NCBI RefSeq assembly: GCF_051257895.1
Contig: NZ_CP194331.1
Span: 2,232,001 to 2,296,000 of the forward strand
Source: Gallionella straubiae
Lineage (GTDB): Bacteria; Pseudomonadota; Gammaproteobacteria; Burkholderiales; Gallionellaceae
Length of the DNA stretch: 64,000 nt
Direction: 5' to 3'
Part shown: positions 1-8,189 of the stretch, piece by piece
How positions within the stretch are numbered: the first letter of the stretch is position 1
Layout: the number at the start of each line of letters is the position of its first letter
Program-made: the position numbers and the translations under genes
The notes under the pieces: model-generated
The model's input: the letters and a program-made list of their open reading frames with translations, nothing else
Database searches by the model: none
What the model was told of the DNA's origin: nothing

Positions 1-259
1 ATATTGCTACCGATGGTGTTTCAGGCGATTCAGTGCTTGCCGGCGATATTTCCTGTTCTATTCCGTTTTTTTTAATCAATTCGATCGATGCAAGGCAATC
101 TGCCGTAGTTGTATGTGCGGTGCGAATGTTGTTGCCCGGGGTTGGTGCGGTGCGGCGAATTGACAGGCTTTAGCTTGTGCTTGAACCAGAGCGCGGGCTG
201 GGGGTGTAGTAGCAGCATGTGTTGTTTTCGTTAACTTTCATTATCACAAGGAGGTTGAA

Positions 260-958
260 ATGGCAGAAGCAAAGAAGGCTAAACCAGCAGCAAAGAAACC
301 GGCAGCCAAGAAAGCGGTGGCAGCCAAGAAACCGGTAGCCAAGAAAGTGGCAGCCAAGAAACCGGTAGCCAAGAAACCGGTAGCCAAGAAAGTGGTAGCC
401 AAGAAAGTGGTAGCCAAGAAACCGGCGGCTAAGAAAGCAGTAGCAGCCAAGAAGCCAGCCGCCAAGAAAGTGGCAGCCAAGAAGCCAGCAGCTAAAAAGG
501 TAGCAGCGAAGAAGCCAGCCGCCAAGAAAGTGGTAGCCAAGAAGCCAGCAGCTAAAAAGGTAGCAGCCAAGAAGCCAGCCGCCAAGAAAGTAGTAGTCAA
601 GAAGCCAGCGGCTAAAAAGGTAGCAGCTAAGAAGCCAGCCGCCAAAAAAGTGGCAGCCAAGAAGCCAGCAGCTAAAAAGGTAGCAGCCAAGAAGCCAGCC
701 GCCAAAAAAGTGGCAGCCAAGAAGCCAGTAGCTAAAAAGGTAGCAGCGAAGAAACCGGCAGCAGCTAAACCGGCAGCGGCTAAACCGGCAGCGGCTAAAC
801 CGGCAGCGGCTAAACCGGCAGCGGCTAAACCGGCAGCGGCTAAACCGGCAGCCCCGGTGGCAGCCAAGCCGGCAGCCCCGGCTCCTTCTGCGCCAGCGCC
901 TGTGCGTCCGGCTGCAACATGGCCTTTCCCAACACCGGGAATCGGCAAGCCGAACTGA
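260..958 (+). CDS. Histone H1-like Ala/Lys-rich DNA-binding protein
   Basis: A 232-residue protein made almost wholly of Ala, Lys, Pro and Val. Residues 1-165 repeat KKPAAKKVAA-like units, residues about 166-200 repeat AAAKP, and a Pro/Ala tail ends in PGIGKPN. This composition matches the H1-like/AlgP-like bacterial nucleoid proteins, which bind DNA through lysine-rich disordered tails; that function is inferred from composition. A strong ribosome site (AAGGAGG, 248-254) precedes the ATG. The DNA carries 60-bp and 15-bp tandem repeats, so length probably varies between strains. The gene stands alone, followed by about 360 bp without a gene. Long ORFs on the opposite strand are artefacts of the repeats. 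Confidence 0.88.
   Translation: MAEAKKAKPAAKKPAAKKAVAAKKPVAKKVAAKKPVAKKPVAKKVVAKKVVAKKPAAKKAVAAKKPAAKKVAAKKPAAKKVAAKKPAAKKVVAKKPAAKKVAAKKPAAKKVVVKKPAAKKVAAKKPAAKKVAAKKPAAKKVAAKKPAAKKVAAKKPVAKKVAAKKPAAAKPAAAKPAAAKPAAAKPAAAKPAAAKPAAPVAAKPAAPAPSAPAPVRPAATWPFPTPGIGKPN
450..753 (+). repeat. 60-bp tandem repeat inside the histone-like gene
   Basis: From about 450 to 753 the sequence has an exact 60-bp period: units at 481, 541, 601 and 661 begin GAAGCCAGC, with partial units on either side. Copies differ at a few third-codon positions. Each unit encodes twenty residues of the Lys/Ala/Pro/Val pattern, so gain or loss of a unit keeps the frame. Confidence 0.9.
766..852 (+). repeat. 15-bp tandem repeat inside the histone-like gene
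   Basis: Five perfect copies of TAAACCGGCAGCGGC begin at 766, 781, 796, 811 and 826, and a sixth diverging copy starts at 841. Each copy encodes one five-residue AKPAA unit. The perfect identity suggests recent slippage or unequal crossing-over. Confidence 0.92.
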
Positions 959-1317
959 TCTGGGGTGTGCCTGTTGTGGCAGTTGCCACGACACGGTGAG
1001 GCGCACTTCTGGTGCGGGGGTGGCGGCGGTTGCCGTTCCCGCAATCGGCTGGTTTCACCGGTACGGAAGAGCCGCTGTATGGCAGCGGGGAATCGGACTC
1101 CTCCTTATGCGGGAGGGGTGTGTTGGCCACCCCCTGATGCTTCGGCAGTAAGGGGTTTTCCCTGGCGTGATTGGTTTTTGGCGCGCTAATTGGCGCGTGC
1201 GCCTCTTTATTTTGCCAAGTCAGGATTGGCTGTTTCGTTGTCGCTGTTGCAAACCTGATGGTTTGCGACTGTCTTTGTGTCCCCTGAAATTTGCCGCTGC
1301 ATCCTGCAGGTTGCGGC
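959..1317. other. Gene-free stretch between the histone-like gene and ychF
   Basis: No convincing coding region lies between these convergent genes. Short hairpins are visible: GTGGCA/TGCCAC near 976-989, a UUCG-capped hairpin near 1131-1155 and GCAAACC/GGTTTGC at 1249-1266. They probably serve as transcript 3' ends for the two genes. Short ORFs here show no recognisable protein features. Confidence 0.6.
1131..1159 (+). terminator. Possible intrinsic terminator after the histone-like gene
   Basis: CCCCT pairs with AGGGG and TGC pairs with GCA around a TTCG tetraloop, with a small internal loop, followed by TTTT. The T tract is short, so this may be a weak terminator. It lies about 170 bp past the stop codon. 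Confidence 0.4.
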
Positions 1318-2409
1318 TTAGACGTTGAACAGGAAATTCATGACGTCGCCATCCTGTACGACGTAATCCTTTCCCTCGACGCGCATCTTGCCTTTTTCCT
1401 TCGCGCCCGCCTCGCCGCCGCAGGCAATGAAATCGCCATAAGAAATCGTTTGCGCGCGAATGAATCCCTTCTCGAAGTCGGTGTGGATCACACCCGCCGC
1501 CTGCGGTGCAGTGTCGCCCTTGTGGATGGTCCAGGCGCGCACCTCCTTCACACCCGCAGTGAAGTAGGTCTGCAGGCCGAGCAGGTCGTAGCCGGTGCGG
1601 ATCAGCCTGTTCAAGCCGGGTTCATCCAGGCCGAGGTCGGCGAGAAATTCCTTTTTGTCGGCATCGTCGAGGTCGGCCAGCTCCGCTTCGATCTTGGCGC
1701 ATAGAGCGACGACAGGCGCACCCTCTTTCGCCGCATGTTCGCGCAGACGGTCAAGATGAGGGTTGTTCTCGAAGCCGTTTTCCAGCACATTGCCGACGTA
1801 CATCGCGGGTTTGATGGTGAGCAGGCACAACGGCTTGATGAGATGCTTCTCTTCATCGCTTAAACCAGATGTGCGCGCCGGCTTACCTTCATTCAGATGC
1901 GGCAGCAGCTTTTCCAGCACGGCAACCAGCTTCTGCGCATCCTTGTCGCCGGACTTGGCCTTCTTGCTGTCGCGCTGGAGCGTGCGCTCCACCACGGCAA
2001 GGTCGGCCAGCGCCAGCTCGGTAAGGATGACTTCGATATCGGATATAGGATCAACGCGCCCGGCCACATGCACCACATTCGGGTCGTCGAAACAGCGCAC
2101 CACGTTGACGATGGCATCGGTCTCGCGAATGTTGGCAAGGAACTGGTTGCCCAGCCCTTCGCCTTTTGATGCGCCCGCGACCAGGCCGGCAATATCGACG
2201 AACTCGACGATGGCAGGCTGCATGCGCTGCGGCTTGACGATTTTCGCCAGCTCGGCCATGCGCGGGTCGGGAACTTCGACGATACCGACGTTCGGCTCGA
2301 TAGTGCAGAACGGATAGTTTTCCGCCGCAATGCCCGCCTTGGTCAGCGCATTGAACAGGGTGGACTTGCCGACATTGGGCAGACCGACGATTCCGCATTT
2401 GAGACTCAT
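1318..2409 (-). CDS. ychF: Ribosome-associated ATPase YchF (Obg-family, OLA1-like)
   Basis: A 363-residue OBG-family P-loop NTPase of full usual length. The N-terminal P-loop (GLPNVGKST) lies at residues 9-17, and the C terminus is the TGS domain ending NFLFNV. Members of this family prefer ATP to GTP and bind ribosomes; the role is thought to lie in translation control and the oxidative stress response. The start has a ribosome site (AAGGAAA) 6-7 bases upstream. It is the last gene of the minus-strand block and begins 14 bp after pth, an adjacency common in proteobacteria. Confidence 0.97.
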   Translation of the reverse strand: MSLKCGIVGLPNVGKSTLFNALTKAGIAAENYPFCTIEPNVGIVEVPDPRMAELAKIVKPQRMQPAIVEFVDIAGLVAGASKGEGLGNQFLANIRETDAIVNVVRCFDDPNVVHVAGRVDPISDIEVILTELALADLAVVERTLQRDSKKAKSGDKDAQKLVAVLEKLLPHLNEGKPARTSGLSDEEKHLIKPLCLLTIKPAMYVGNVLENGFENNPHLDRLREHAAKEGAPVVALCAKIEAELADLDDADKKEFLADLGLDEPGLNRLIRTGYDLLGLQTYFTAGVKEVRAWTIHKGDTAPQAAGVIHTDFEKGFIRAQTISYGDFIACGGEAGAKEKGKMRVEGKDYVVQDGDVMNFLFNV

Positions 2410-2423
2410 GGTTGTTTCCTTGG

Positions 2424-2999
2424 TTAGTTGCTGTGCAGCTTCAACATCGCTGCTTCGGTTTTTCCTTCAACGACCAGGTGCGCGACGTCCAGCGCGCGCT
2501 GCATCGCCGTATCGATCAGCTCGCGCTCTTCGCGGCGCGGGTCATGCAACACGAAGTTTGACACCTCGCTGCGTTCGCCCGGATGGCCGATGCCGAGGCG
2601 CAGCCGCCAGAAGTCCTTCGTGCCGAGATGGGCAATGATGTCCTTCAGGCCGTTATGCCCGCCGTGTCCGCCGCCGAGCTTCAGGCGCGCCACACCCGGC
2701 GGCAAATCCAGTTCGTCGTGTACCACCAGGATTTCCGCCGGGGCGATCTTGTAGAACTGCGCCAGCGCGCCGACCGATCGCCCGCTCACATTCATGAATG
2801 TCTGCGGTTTGAGCAGCAGCATCTCGTGATCGTGCAACTGGCCGCGCGCCATCAGGCCGTGAAACTTGGGTTCGTTCTTGAAATTCAGATTTTTCAGGCG
2901 CGCAAGTTCGTCCACCCACCAGTAACCTGCGTTATGCCGGGTAGTTTCATATTCGCGCCCGGGATTGCCCAGGCCGACGATCAGGCGTATCGATGGCAT
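2424..2999 (-). CDS. pth: Peptidyl-tRNA hydrolase
   Basis: A 191-residue Pth, the usual length. It cleaves the ester bond of peptidyl-tRNAs dropped from ribosomes so that the tRNA is recycled. The family signatures are visible: GLGNPG near residue 9, TRHNAG with the catalytic histidine near residue 22, and HDELDLPPG near residue 94. It follows rplY, with an apparent intrinsic terminator between them, and lies 14 bp before ychF, with which it is probably cotranscribed. Confidence 0.97.
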   Translation of the reverse strand: MPSIRLIVGLGNPGREYETTRHNAGYWWVDELARLKNLNFKNEPKFHGLMARGQLHDHEMLLLKPQTFMNVSGRSVGALAQFYKIAPAEILVVHDELDLPPGVARLKLGGGHGGHNGLKDIIAHLGTKDFWRLRLGIGHPGERSEVSNFVLHDPRREERELIDTAMQRALDVAHLVVEGKTEAAMLKLHSN

Positions 3000-3011
3000 A
3001 GTGATGAAAAC

Positions 3012-3048
3012 GAAAAACCCGCCATGCCGTAATCAGCAATGGCGGGTT
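3012..3048 (-). terminator. Intrinsic terminator between rplY and pth
   Basis: Read on the minus strand, a 10-bp perfect stem (AACCCGCCAT/ATGGCGGGTT) with a 13-base loop is followed by TTTTTCG. It sits just after the rplY stop and immediately upstream of pth, so it should reduce read-through from the ribosomal protein gene. Confidence 0.75.
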
Positions 3049-3067
3049 GCATGACGATGTTCCCGTC

Positions 3068-3730
3068 TTACTTCTTGGTTTCTTTGGCTGCTGCCGGAGC
3101 AGCGGCCGGAGCAGTGGCTGCTGCGGGTGCAGCTTCGGCAGCCACTTCCGCCTCAACTGCGCCGCGCGGAACTTGCACGGTTGCTACCACCGCTTCCGAG
3201 GTATGTGTGCCGTGTGCTGCCGCTTCCACGCCCTTGGGCAGCTTCAGGTCGGCTACGTGCACGGAATGTCCCAGTTCCAGCTTGCCCAGATCGACTTCGA
3301 TGAAGGCCGGCAGATCCTTGGGCAGGCAGACGATATCCAGTTCGTTCAATACATGGCTGATCTTGCCGCCGCCAACCTTCACGCCGGGGGCGATGGCTTC
3401 GTTGATGAAGTGCAGCGGCACCTTGATGTGCATCTTCTTCGTTGCGTCCACGCGCTGGAAGTCGATGTGTTGCACTTGCTGGCGGAACGGGTGCATCACG
3501 AAGTCGCGCAGCAGCACGGATTCCTTCTTGCCTTCCAGGTTCAGCGTCAGCACGGAGGCGTGGAAGGCCTCCGAGCGCAGTTTGTGATAAAGATCGTTGT
3601 GATCCAGGTCGATCATCACGACGTTTCCGGAGCCATAGACAATTCCTGGCACGCGGCCGGAATTACGCAGACGGCGGCTCGCACCCGTACCTTGCGCCTT
3701 GCGGGTTGTTGCATTGATTTCGATAGTCAT
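3068..3730 (-). CDS. rplY: 50S ribosomal protein L25/CTC family
   Basis: A 220-residue long-form L25 (general stress protein CTC type) that binds 5S rRNA. The L25 core (TIEINATTRKAQGTGASRRL) begins at residue 2, a TL5-like beta domain follows, and an Ala/Pro-rich low-complexity tail ends in KETKK. The open frame extends 18 codons upstream, but I start at 3730 because GGAGAAGTAAA lies directly in front of this ATG and the family begins here. It sits between prs and pth, the standard order. Confidence 0.96.
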   Translation of the reverse strand: MTIEINATTRKAQGTGASRRLRNSGRVPGIVYGSGNVVMIDLDHNDLYHKLRSEAFHASVLTLNLEGKKESVLLRDFVMHPFRQQVQHIDFQRVDATKKMHIKVPLHFINEAIAPGVKVGGGKISHVLNELDIVCLPKDLPAFIEVDLGKLELGHSVHVADLKLPKGVEAAAHGTHTSEAVVATVQVPRGAVEAEVAAEAAPAAATAPAAAPAAAKETKK

Positions 3731-3808
3731 TTTACTTCTCCAATAAACAGGCTTGCCCGCGACCAGGCAAACCCTACTTTGCAACAGCCCCCATGGCTGC
3801 CGCTAATC

Positions 3809-4759
3809 CTATTCGGTGAACAGCGAGCTCACCGATTCTTCGTTGTTGATGCGGCGTATCGTTTCAGCGAGCAATTCCGCCGTGCTCAGCTGGCGAATGC
3901 GCTTGCAGTTGCGCGCCGCTTCGCTCAGCGGGATGGTGTCGGTGACCACCAGTTCATCGATCGCTGAATTTTCGATGCGATCGATTGCAGGACCGGACAG
4001 CACCGGATGGGTACAGTAGGCCAGCACGCGCGCCGCACCCTTTTCCTTCAGCGCATTGGCCGCCTCACACAGCGTGTTGGCGGTATCCACCATGTCGTCC
4101 ATGATCAAACAGGTGCGCCCCACCACGTCGCCGATGATGTTCATCACCTTCGCCACGTTCGGCTTGGGGCGGCGCTTGTCGATGATCGCCAGGTCCGCTT
4201 CCAGTTCCTTGGCCAGCGCCCGGGCGCGTACCACGCCGCCTACGTCCGGTGATACTACGATCAGGTTCGGATAATTGCTCTTCCACACGTCGGACAGCAG
4301 GATCGGGCTGGCATAGATGTTGTCCACCGGGATATCGAAAAAGCCCTGGATCTGGTCGGAGTGCAAATCCATGGTCAGCAACCGGTCTATCCCGGCGCCG
4401 GTGAGCATGTCGGCCACCACCTTGGCGGTGATCGCGACGCGCGCCGAGCGCGGGCGGCGGTCCTGGCGCGCGTAGCCGAAATACGGCATCGCCGCGGTGA
4501 TCCGCCCGGCGGAGGCGCGCTTCAGCGCGTCCACCATCACCATCACTTCCATCAGGTTGTCGTTGGTCGGTGCGCAGGTGGATTGCAGGACGAATACGTC
4601 CTTGCCGCGCACGTTCTCGAGGAGCTCCACCATCACTTCACCGTCGGAAAAACGTCCCACGTTGGCGCGTCCGAGATGGATGTGCAGGTGCTGCGCGACT
4701 GCTGCGGCAAGCTTCGGATTGGCATTGCCGGTGAACACCATCAAGCGGTCGTAGGACAC
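3809..4759 (-). CDS. prs: Ribose-phosphate pyrophosphokinase
   Basis: A PRPP synthase of about 316 residues that makes 5-phosphoribosyl-1-pyrophosphate from ribose-5-phosphate and ATP for nucleotide, His and Trp synthesis. Visible motifs are FTGNANPKLA near the N terminus, the flexible-loop region with YARQDRRPRSAR, the MDLHSDQIQGFF segment, and the PRPP-binding loop IMDDMVDTANTL. I chose the GTG start at 4759 because GAGGGG lies 6 bases upstream; an ATG eight codons into the open frame is the alternative. A hairpin with a U tract lies just upstream, after tRNA-Gln. Confidence 0.96.
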   Translation of the reverse strand: MSYDRLMVFTGNANPKLAAAVAQHLHIHLGRANVGRFSDGEVMVELLENVRGKDVFVLQSTCAPTNDNLMEVMVMVDALKRASAGRITAAMPYFGYARQDRRPRSARVAITAKVVADMLTGAGIDRLLTMDLHSDQIQGFFDIPVDNIYASPILLSDVWKSNYPNLIVVSPDVGGVVRARALAKELEADLAIIDKRRPKPNVAKVMNIIGDVVGRTCLIMDDMVDTANTLCEAANALKEKGAARVLAYCTHPVLSGPAIDRIENSAIDELVVTDTIPLSEAARNCKRIRQLSTAELLAETIRRINNEESVSSLFTE

Positions 4760-4780
4760 GTGCAACCCCTCAAAGAATCG

Positions 4781-4804
4781 AAAAACAACGGGGCAAATGC
4801 CCCG
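4781..4804 (-). terminator. Intrinsic terminator or attenuator between tRNA-Gln and prs
   Basis: On the minus strand CGGGGC/GCCCCG form a 6-bp stem around ATTT, followed by TTGTTTTT. It lies after tRNA-Gln and immediately before the prs ribosome site. It could end the tRNA transcript or act as a partial terminator setting prs level. Confidence 0.5.
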
Positions 4805-4880
4805 AATCTGGCTTCGGCCGCCCGCTTCGCGAGCTTAACGTTCGTTTCACTCACATTAGCCTGCGCCGAAACTTACGTTT

Positions 4881-4955
4881 TGGCTGGGGAGGTAGGGATC
4901 GAACCTACGAATGCCGGAATCAAAATCCGGTGCCTTACCACTTGGCGACTCCCCA
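4881..4955 (-). tRNA. tRNA-Gln (anticodon TTG)
   Basis: A complete 75-base cloverleaf on the minus strand: acceptor arm TGGGGAG/CTCCCCA, anticodon stem CCGGA/TCCGG around a TTTTGAT loop giving anticodon TTG, T arm GTAGG-TTCGATC-CCTAC, and an encoded GCCA end. It sits between ispE and prs, as in many beta- and gammaproteobacteria. Confidence 0.97.
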
Positions 4956-4960
4956 ATAAC

Positions 4961-5806
4961 TCAATCGAGCACCCAATCATGCAGCGGATGCTGTGCTAAA
5001 CCTCGCGCCACCACGCCGCGCATGTCGTGCGGCAGCCGTTTCAACACCGCTTCGGCCTGGCTTTGATCAGCGAACTCGGCGAACACGCATGCTCCCGATC
5101 CGGTCATCATCGCCTTGCCGAAATTGCCTAGCCAGGCTATATGGCGCTCCACTTCCGGATAGAGCTTGCAGGCCACTGATTGCAAATCGTTGTGCAGATC
5201 CACGTGCCGCTCCGAAAGGGCGCGCATTGTGATGGAAACCGTATCGCGTGTCAATTCCGGATGCCCAAAAATCTGCGCGGTCGGCACCTGCACCGGGGGA
5301 AACAGCACCACATACCACGCCTCCGGCAGGGGACAGGCCTGCAACTCTTCGCCCACACCCTCGGCAAAGGCGTTTTCGCCGAACACGAACACCGGCACAT
5401 CCGCGCCCAGGCGCAGGCCGAGCTGCATCAGGCGCTGGCGCGACAACCCCAGCGACCACAGGCGGTTCAGCGCGACCAGCGTGGTTGCCGCATCCGAGCT
5501 GCCGCCGCCCAGACCACCGCCCATCGGAATATGTTTTTCGATTGCGATATCTGCGCCCAGCGCGCAACCGGTCTCGTCTTGCAGCAGGCGTGCGGCGCGC
5601 ACACATAAATCCTGCTCCTCGGGCACGCCCTCGGTGGTGCTGGTGCGCCGCACCAAGCCATCCTTGCGCAACGTGAAATGCAGTGTGTCGTGCAGGTCGA
5701 TGAAGCGGAACAGGGTTTGCAGCAGGTGGTAGCCGTCCGGCCTGCGTCCGGTGACATGCAGGAACAGGTTGAGCTTGGCCGGCGCTGGGCAGGTGAGCGT
5801 TTGCAT
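4961..5806 (-). CDS. ispE: 4-diphosphocytidyl-2-C-methyl-D-erythritol kinase
   Basis: A 281-residue GHMP kinase of the MEP isoprenoid pathway. It phosphorylates CDP-methylerythritol with ATP in the cytoplasm. The substrate-side motif APAKLNLFLHVTGRRPDGYH lies at the N terminus, and the glycine-rich ATP loop MGGGLGGGSSDAA near residue 90. I chose the ATG at 5806 because it overlaps the lolB stop by one base (TGATG), implying translational coupling; an ATG five codons upstream is possible. tRNA-Gln follows 5 bp downstream. Confidence 0.96.
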   Translation of the reverse strand: MQTLTCPAPAKLNLFLHVTGRRPDGYHLLQTLFRFIDLHDTLHFTLRKDGLVRRTSTTEGVPEEQDLCVRAARLLQDETGCALGADIAIEKHIPMGGGLGGGSSDAATTLVALNRLWSLGLSRQRLMQLGLRLGADVPVFVFGENAFAEGVGEELQACPLPEAWYVVLFPPVQVPTAQIFGHPELTRDTVSITMRALSERHVDLHNDLQSVACKLYPEVERHIAWLGNFGKAMMTGSGACVFAEFADQSQAEAVLKRLPHDMRGVVARGLAQHPLHDWVLD

Positions 5807-6369
5807 CACGGCAGTTCCCACTCGTCGATCAGCAGTTGCACCTGCAATCCCTCGCGGCTCAATTGCAAACGCGTCGGCAGGCTGTCCGGCCTGTCGTCGG
5901 GGTAGCGCTGGTAATGCACCTCCCAGCTGCCCTGGCGCAGTACGGCGATCTGGCCGTTGCCGTTGCGTTCGATTTGCGCGGGGCTCCCCGCTTCAGGCAG
6001 GCCCAGCACCCAGTGGTGCAGGCCGCTCAGCGGCAAATACCAGCCCAGCACCTGCTGCATCAGAGCTTCCGTATTGACGGCTTGATAGTGTTTGTCGCCA
6101 TCGTCCAGCGTAGCGCTTTGCGCGTCGCGGTAGACGCGCGCGGCAGTCTGTCCGAGCGGTGCGAGCAGCAGGATCTCGTCGGATTGCGCCGTATGTGTCC
6201 AGCGCAAGCCGGCAGAGTGGCGCGAGCCGTTGTATTTGACCGCAATGCGTCCGTTCAGTGCGAACGGCGCGGCTTCCGGCTGCGCGGGGCGCATGGCTGG
6301 TACGGGTGTGGACGGCAGCAGTGCGCAGCCGCCCAGCATGCCTGCCAGCAAAACACCCAGCCAGCGCAT
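5806..6369 (-). CDS. lolB: Outer-membrane lipoprotein insertion protein LolB
   Basis: A 187-residue lipoprotein that receives lipoproteins from LolA and inserts them in the outer membrane. A short signal peptide ends in a lipobox (LGGC, lipidated Cys at residue 15). The mature part has the LolB pattern, with FALNGRIAVKYNG-like first strands and a late WEVHYQRY-like strand. It overlaps the upstream TPR gene and the downstream ispE, so all three are probably one operon. Confidence 0.92.
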   Translation of the reverse strand: MRWLGVLLAGMLGGCALLPSTPVPAMRPAQPEAAPFALNGRIAVKYNGSRHSAGLRWTHTAQSDEILLLAPLGQTAARVYRDAQSATLDDGDKHYQAVNTEALMQQVLGWYLPLSGLHHWVLGLPEAGSPAQIERNGNGQIAVLRQGSWEVHYQRYPDDRPDSLPTRLQLSREGLQVQLLIDEWELP

Positions 6370-8081
6370 CAGGGAATAAATTTCTTGATGACGGCCTGCA
6401 GCAGCGTATTGCCGGGGTTGGCCTTGAGGCTGTCCTGCCAGACCTTCTTCGCCTCATCCTTGTCGCCGTGCACCCACAACACCTCGCCGAGATGTGCGGC
6501 GACCTCCGGGTCGGGGTTGCCGGCAAAGGCGCGCCGCAGCAGCTTCAGGCTCTCTTCCAGCCGGCCGCTGCGGTAGTAGCCCCAGCCCACGCTGTCCATG
6601 ATCGCGGCATCGTCGGGGGCGAGCTGCAGGGCTTTTTCCACCAGTTCCACTGCCTCGGGAATGCGCTCGTTGCGCTCCAGCAGGCTGTAGCCCAGCGCAT
6701 TGTAGGCATGCGCGTGGTCGGGCTTGAGCTGGATCAGCTTGCGGATCAATTGCTCGAACACGTCCGGTTTGCCGATCCGGTCCGCCAGCATCGCGGTTTC
6801 GTAAAGCAGGTCGGGGTGGTTGGGCAGCTTCGCCAGACCCTGCTGCAGCACCTGGTAGGCATCCTCCAGCCGCTTCGCCTCGCGCAGCAGCTGCGCCTCG
6901 ATCAGCAGCAGTTGCACGCGCTGCTGGTTGTTGGCGGCCTGGGTCTGCTGCAGATATTCCCTTGCCTCGTCCAGTTTGCCGCGCTTGTTCAGCAGATAGG
7001 CCACGCGCAATCGCGCCGCGAACTGGTGTTCGCCGCTTCTGACTTCGCGGTAATGCGCTATCGCCTCGTCTTCGTTTTCCCTGGCCTCACCCAGTTGCCC
7101 GAGGTAAAACTGCACCGTATCCTGGTCCTTCTTGCCTTTTTCAAGCGCGCGCTTGAGCTGTACCTCCGCATCCTGCAACTCGTTCATCTGCAGGGAAATC
7201 AGCGCGATCGCAAAGGCGAGGTCCGGGTTGTCGGGACTGCTTTCCGCGAGGCGCTGGAATTCGGCGCGCGACGGCCGGTACTGCTTCTGCTCGAGCAGCA
7301 GGCGCGCATACTGCAGGCGGATTTCGCGTGCCTCCGGATAATCGGACAGGTAGCCGCGCAACACTTCCAGCGCCTGCTTGGGCGCGTTTTTCTGCAGCAG
7401 CTGCGCCTCCAGCATGGCCGCCATGTCCCATTCCGGGCGCAGGCTGCGCGCCTGCCGCACCTCGTTTAGCGCAAGCTGGTTGTCACCTGCCTGTTGCGCC
7501 AGTTGTGCCACCGACCAGTGCGCCTCGGCAGCCTGCGGATAGGGCTGGGCGAGTTCGCGCATCAGCTTTAGGGCCGCAGGCTTGTCGGGGTAAGGGGCAA
7601 GCAACTGGAAAACCTGCATGAAGGCGAGGCCGGGATTCGCTTTCTCCGCTTCCAGCATCCCGGCCAGTTCCGGCTGCGCTTCGCCCAGCCTGCTGCCGCG
7701 CACCAGGATCGAAGCCAGCATGCGTCCCGCCAGAGGCGCAGTCGGTTCGACTTCCTGCCATTGCCGGAATGCCTCGATCGACTTGTTCATGTCGCCGGAC
7801 TCGAACGCCAGCTGCGCAGCGCGTCTCGCCAGGCGTGGATCGCGGGTTTTTCTGGCGAGGTCCGTGCTGCCTTCCACGGCCAATGCCTTGTGCCCGCGCT
7901 GGTTGGCGATCTCGGTCAGGAGGAATTCGTAGAGCAGTTCGTCGCTCAACTCGACATTGGGCAGCACCGGCGCGGCTTCCGCCTGTGGCGCGAGGGCAGG
8001 TGCAGGCTCGGTGCGCTGCGGGGCTTGCGCGCAGGCGGTGAGCAGCAGGCTGCCGGCGATGAGGTAAATGAACGGGTTCAT
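6369..8081 (-). CDS. TPR-repeat outer-membrane lipoprotein
   Basis: A 570-residue protein with a lipoprotein signal (LLLTACAQAP, Cys near residue 17) followed by tetratricopeptide repeats over most of its length. TPR proteins scaffold protein complexes; no specific partner can be read from the sequence. Its stop overlaps the lolB start, suggesting cotranscription and possibly a role in envelope assembly. Similar large TPR lipoproteins next to lolB are common in betaproteobacteria. No enzymatic motif was seen. Confidence 0.85.
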   Translation of the reverse strand: MNPFIYLIAGSLLLTACAQAPQRTEPAPALAPQAEAAPVLPNVELSDELLYEFLLTEIANQRGHKALAVEGSTDLARKTRDPRLARRAAQLAFESGDMNKSIEAFRQWQEVEPTAPLAGRMLASILVRGSRLGEAQPELAGMLEAEKANPGLAFMQVFQLLAPYPDKPAALKLMRELAQPYPQAAEAHWSVAQLAQQAGDNQLALNEVRQARSLRPEWDMAAMLEAQLLQKNAPKQALEVLRGYLSDYPEAREIRLQYARLLLEQKQYRPSRAEFQRLAESSPDNPDLAFAIALISLQMNELQDAEVQLKRALEKGKKDQDTVQFYLGQLGEARENEDEAIAHYREVRSGEHQFAARLRVAYLLNKRGKLDEAREYLQQTQAANNQQRVQLLLIEAQLLREAKRLEDAYQVLQQGLAKLPNHPDLLYETAMLADRIGKPDVFEQLIRKLIQLKPDHAHAYNALGYSLLERNERIPEAVELVEKALQLAPDDAAIMDSVGWGYYRSGRLEESLKLLRRAFAGNPDPEVAAHLGEVLWVHGDKDEAKKVWQDSLKANPGNTLLQAVIKKFIP

Positions 8082-8189
8082 AAAATGCGGCGGTTGAGGT
8101 GGATGCGCATATTAGCAAAATCCGGCCATCGGCAGGATGGCGGTGTAGGTGTTTCCCCTGAGTAGAGGGCCCTGTTTTAAAGTGGTTTC

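Noticed and set aside
450..852. CRISPR array
   Set aside because: The repeats are contiguous coding units without unique spacers, in frame with a Lys/Ala protein.
170..1044. Cys/Leu/Gly-rich and Ala/Phe-rich ORFs opposite the histone-like gene
   Set aside because: They arise only because the repeated Ala/Lys codons stay open on the opposite strand; there is no ribosome site and the composition is not protein-like.
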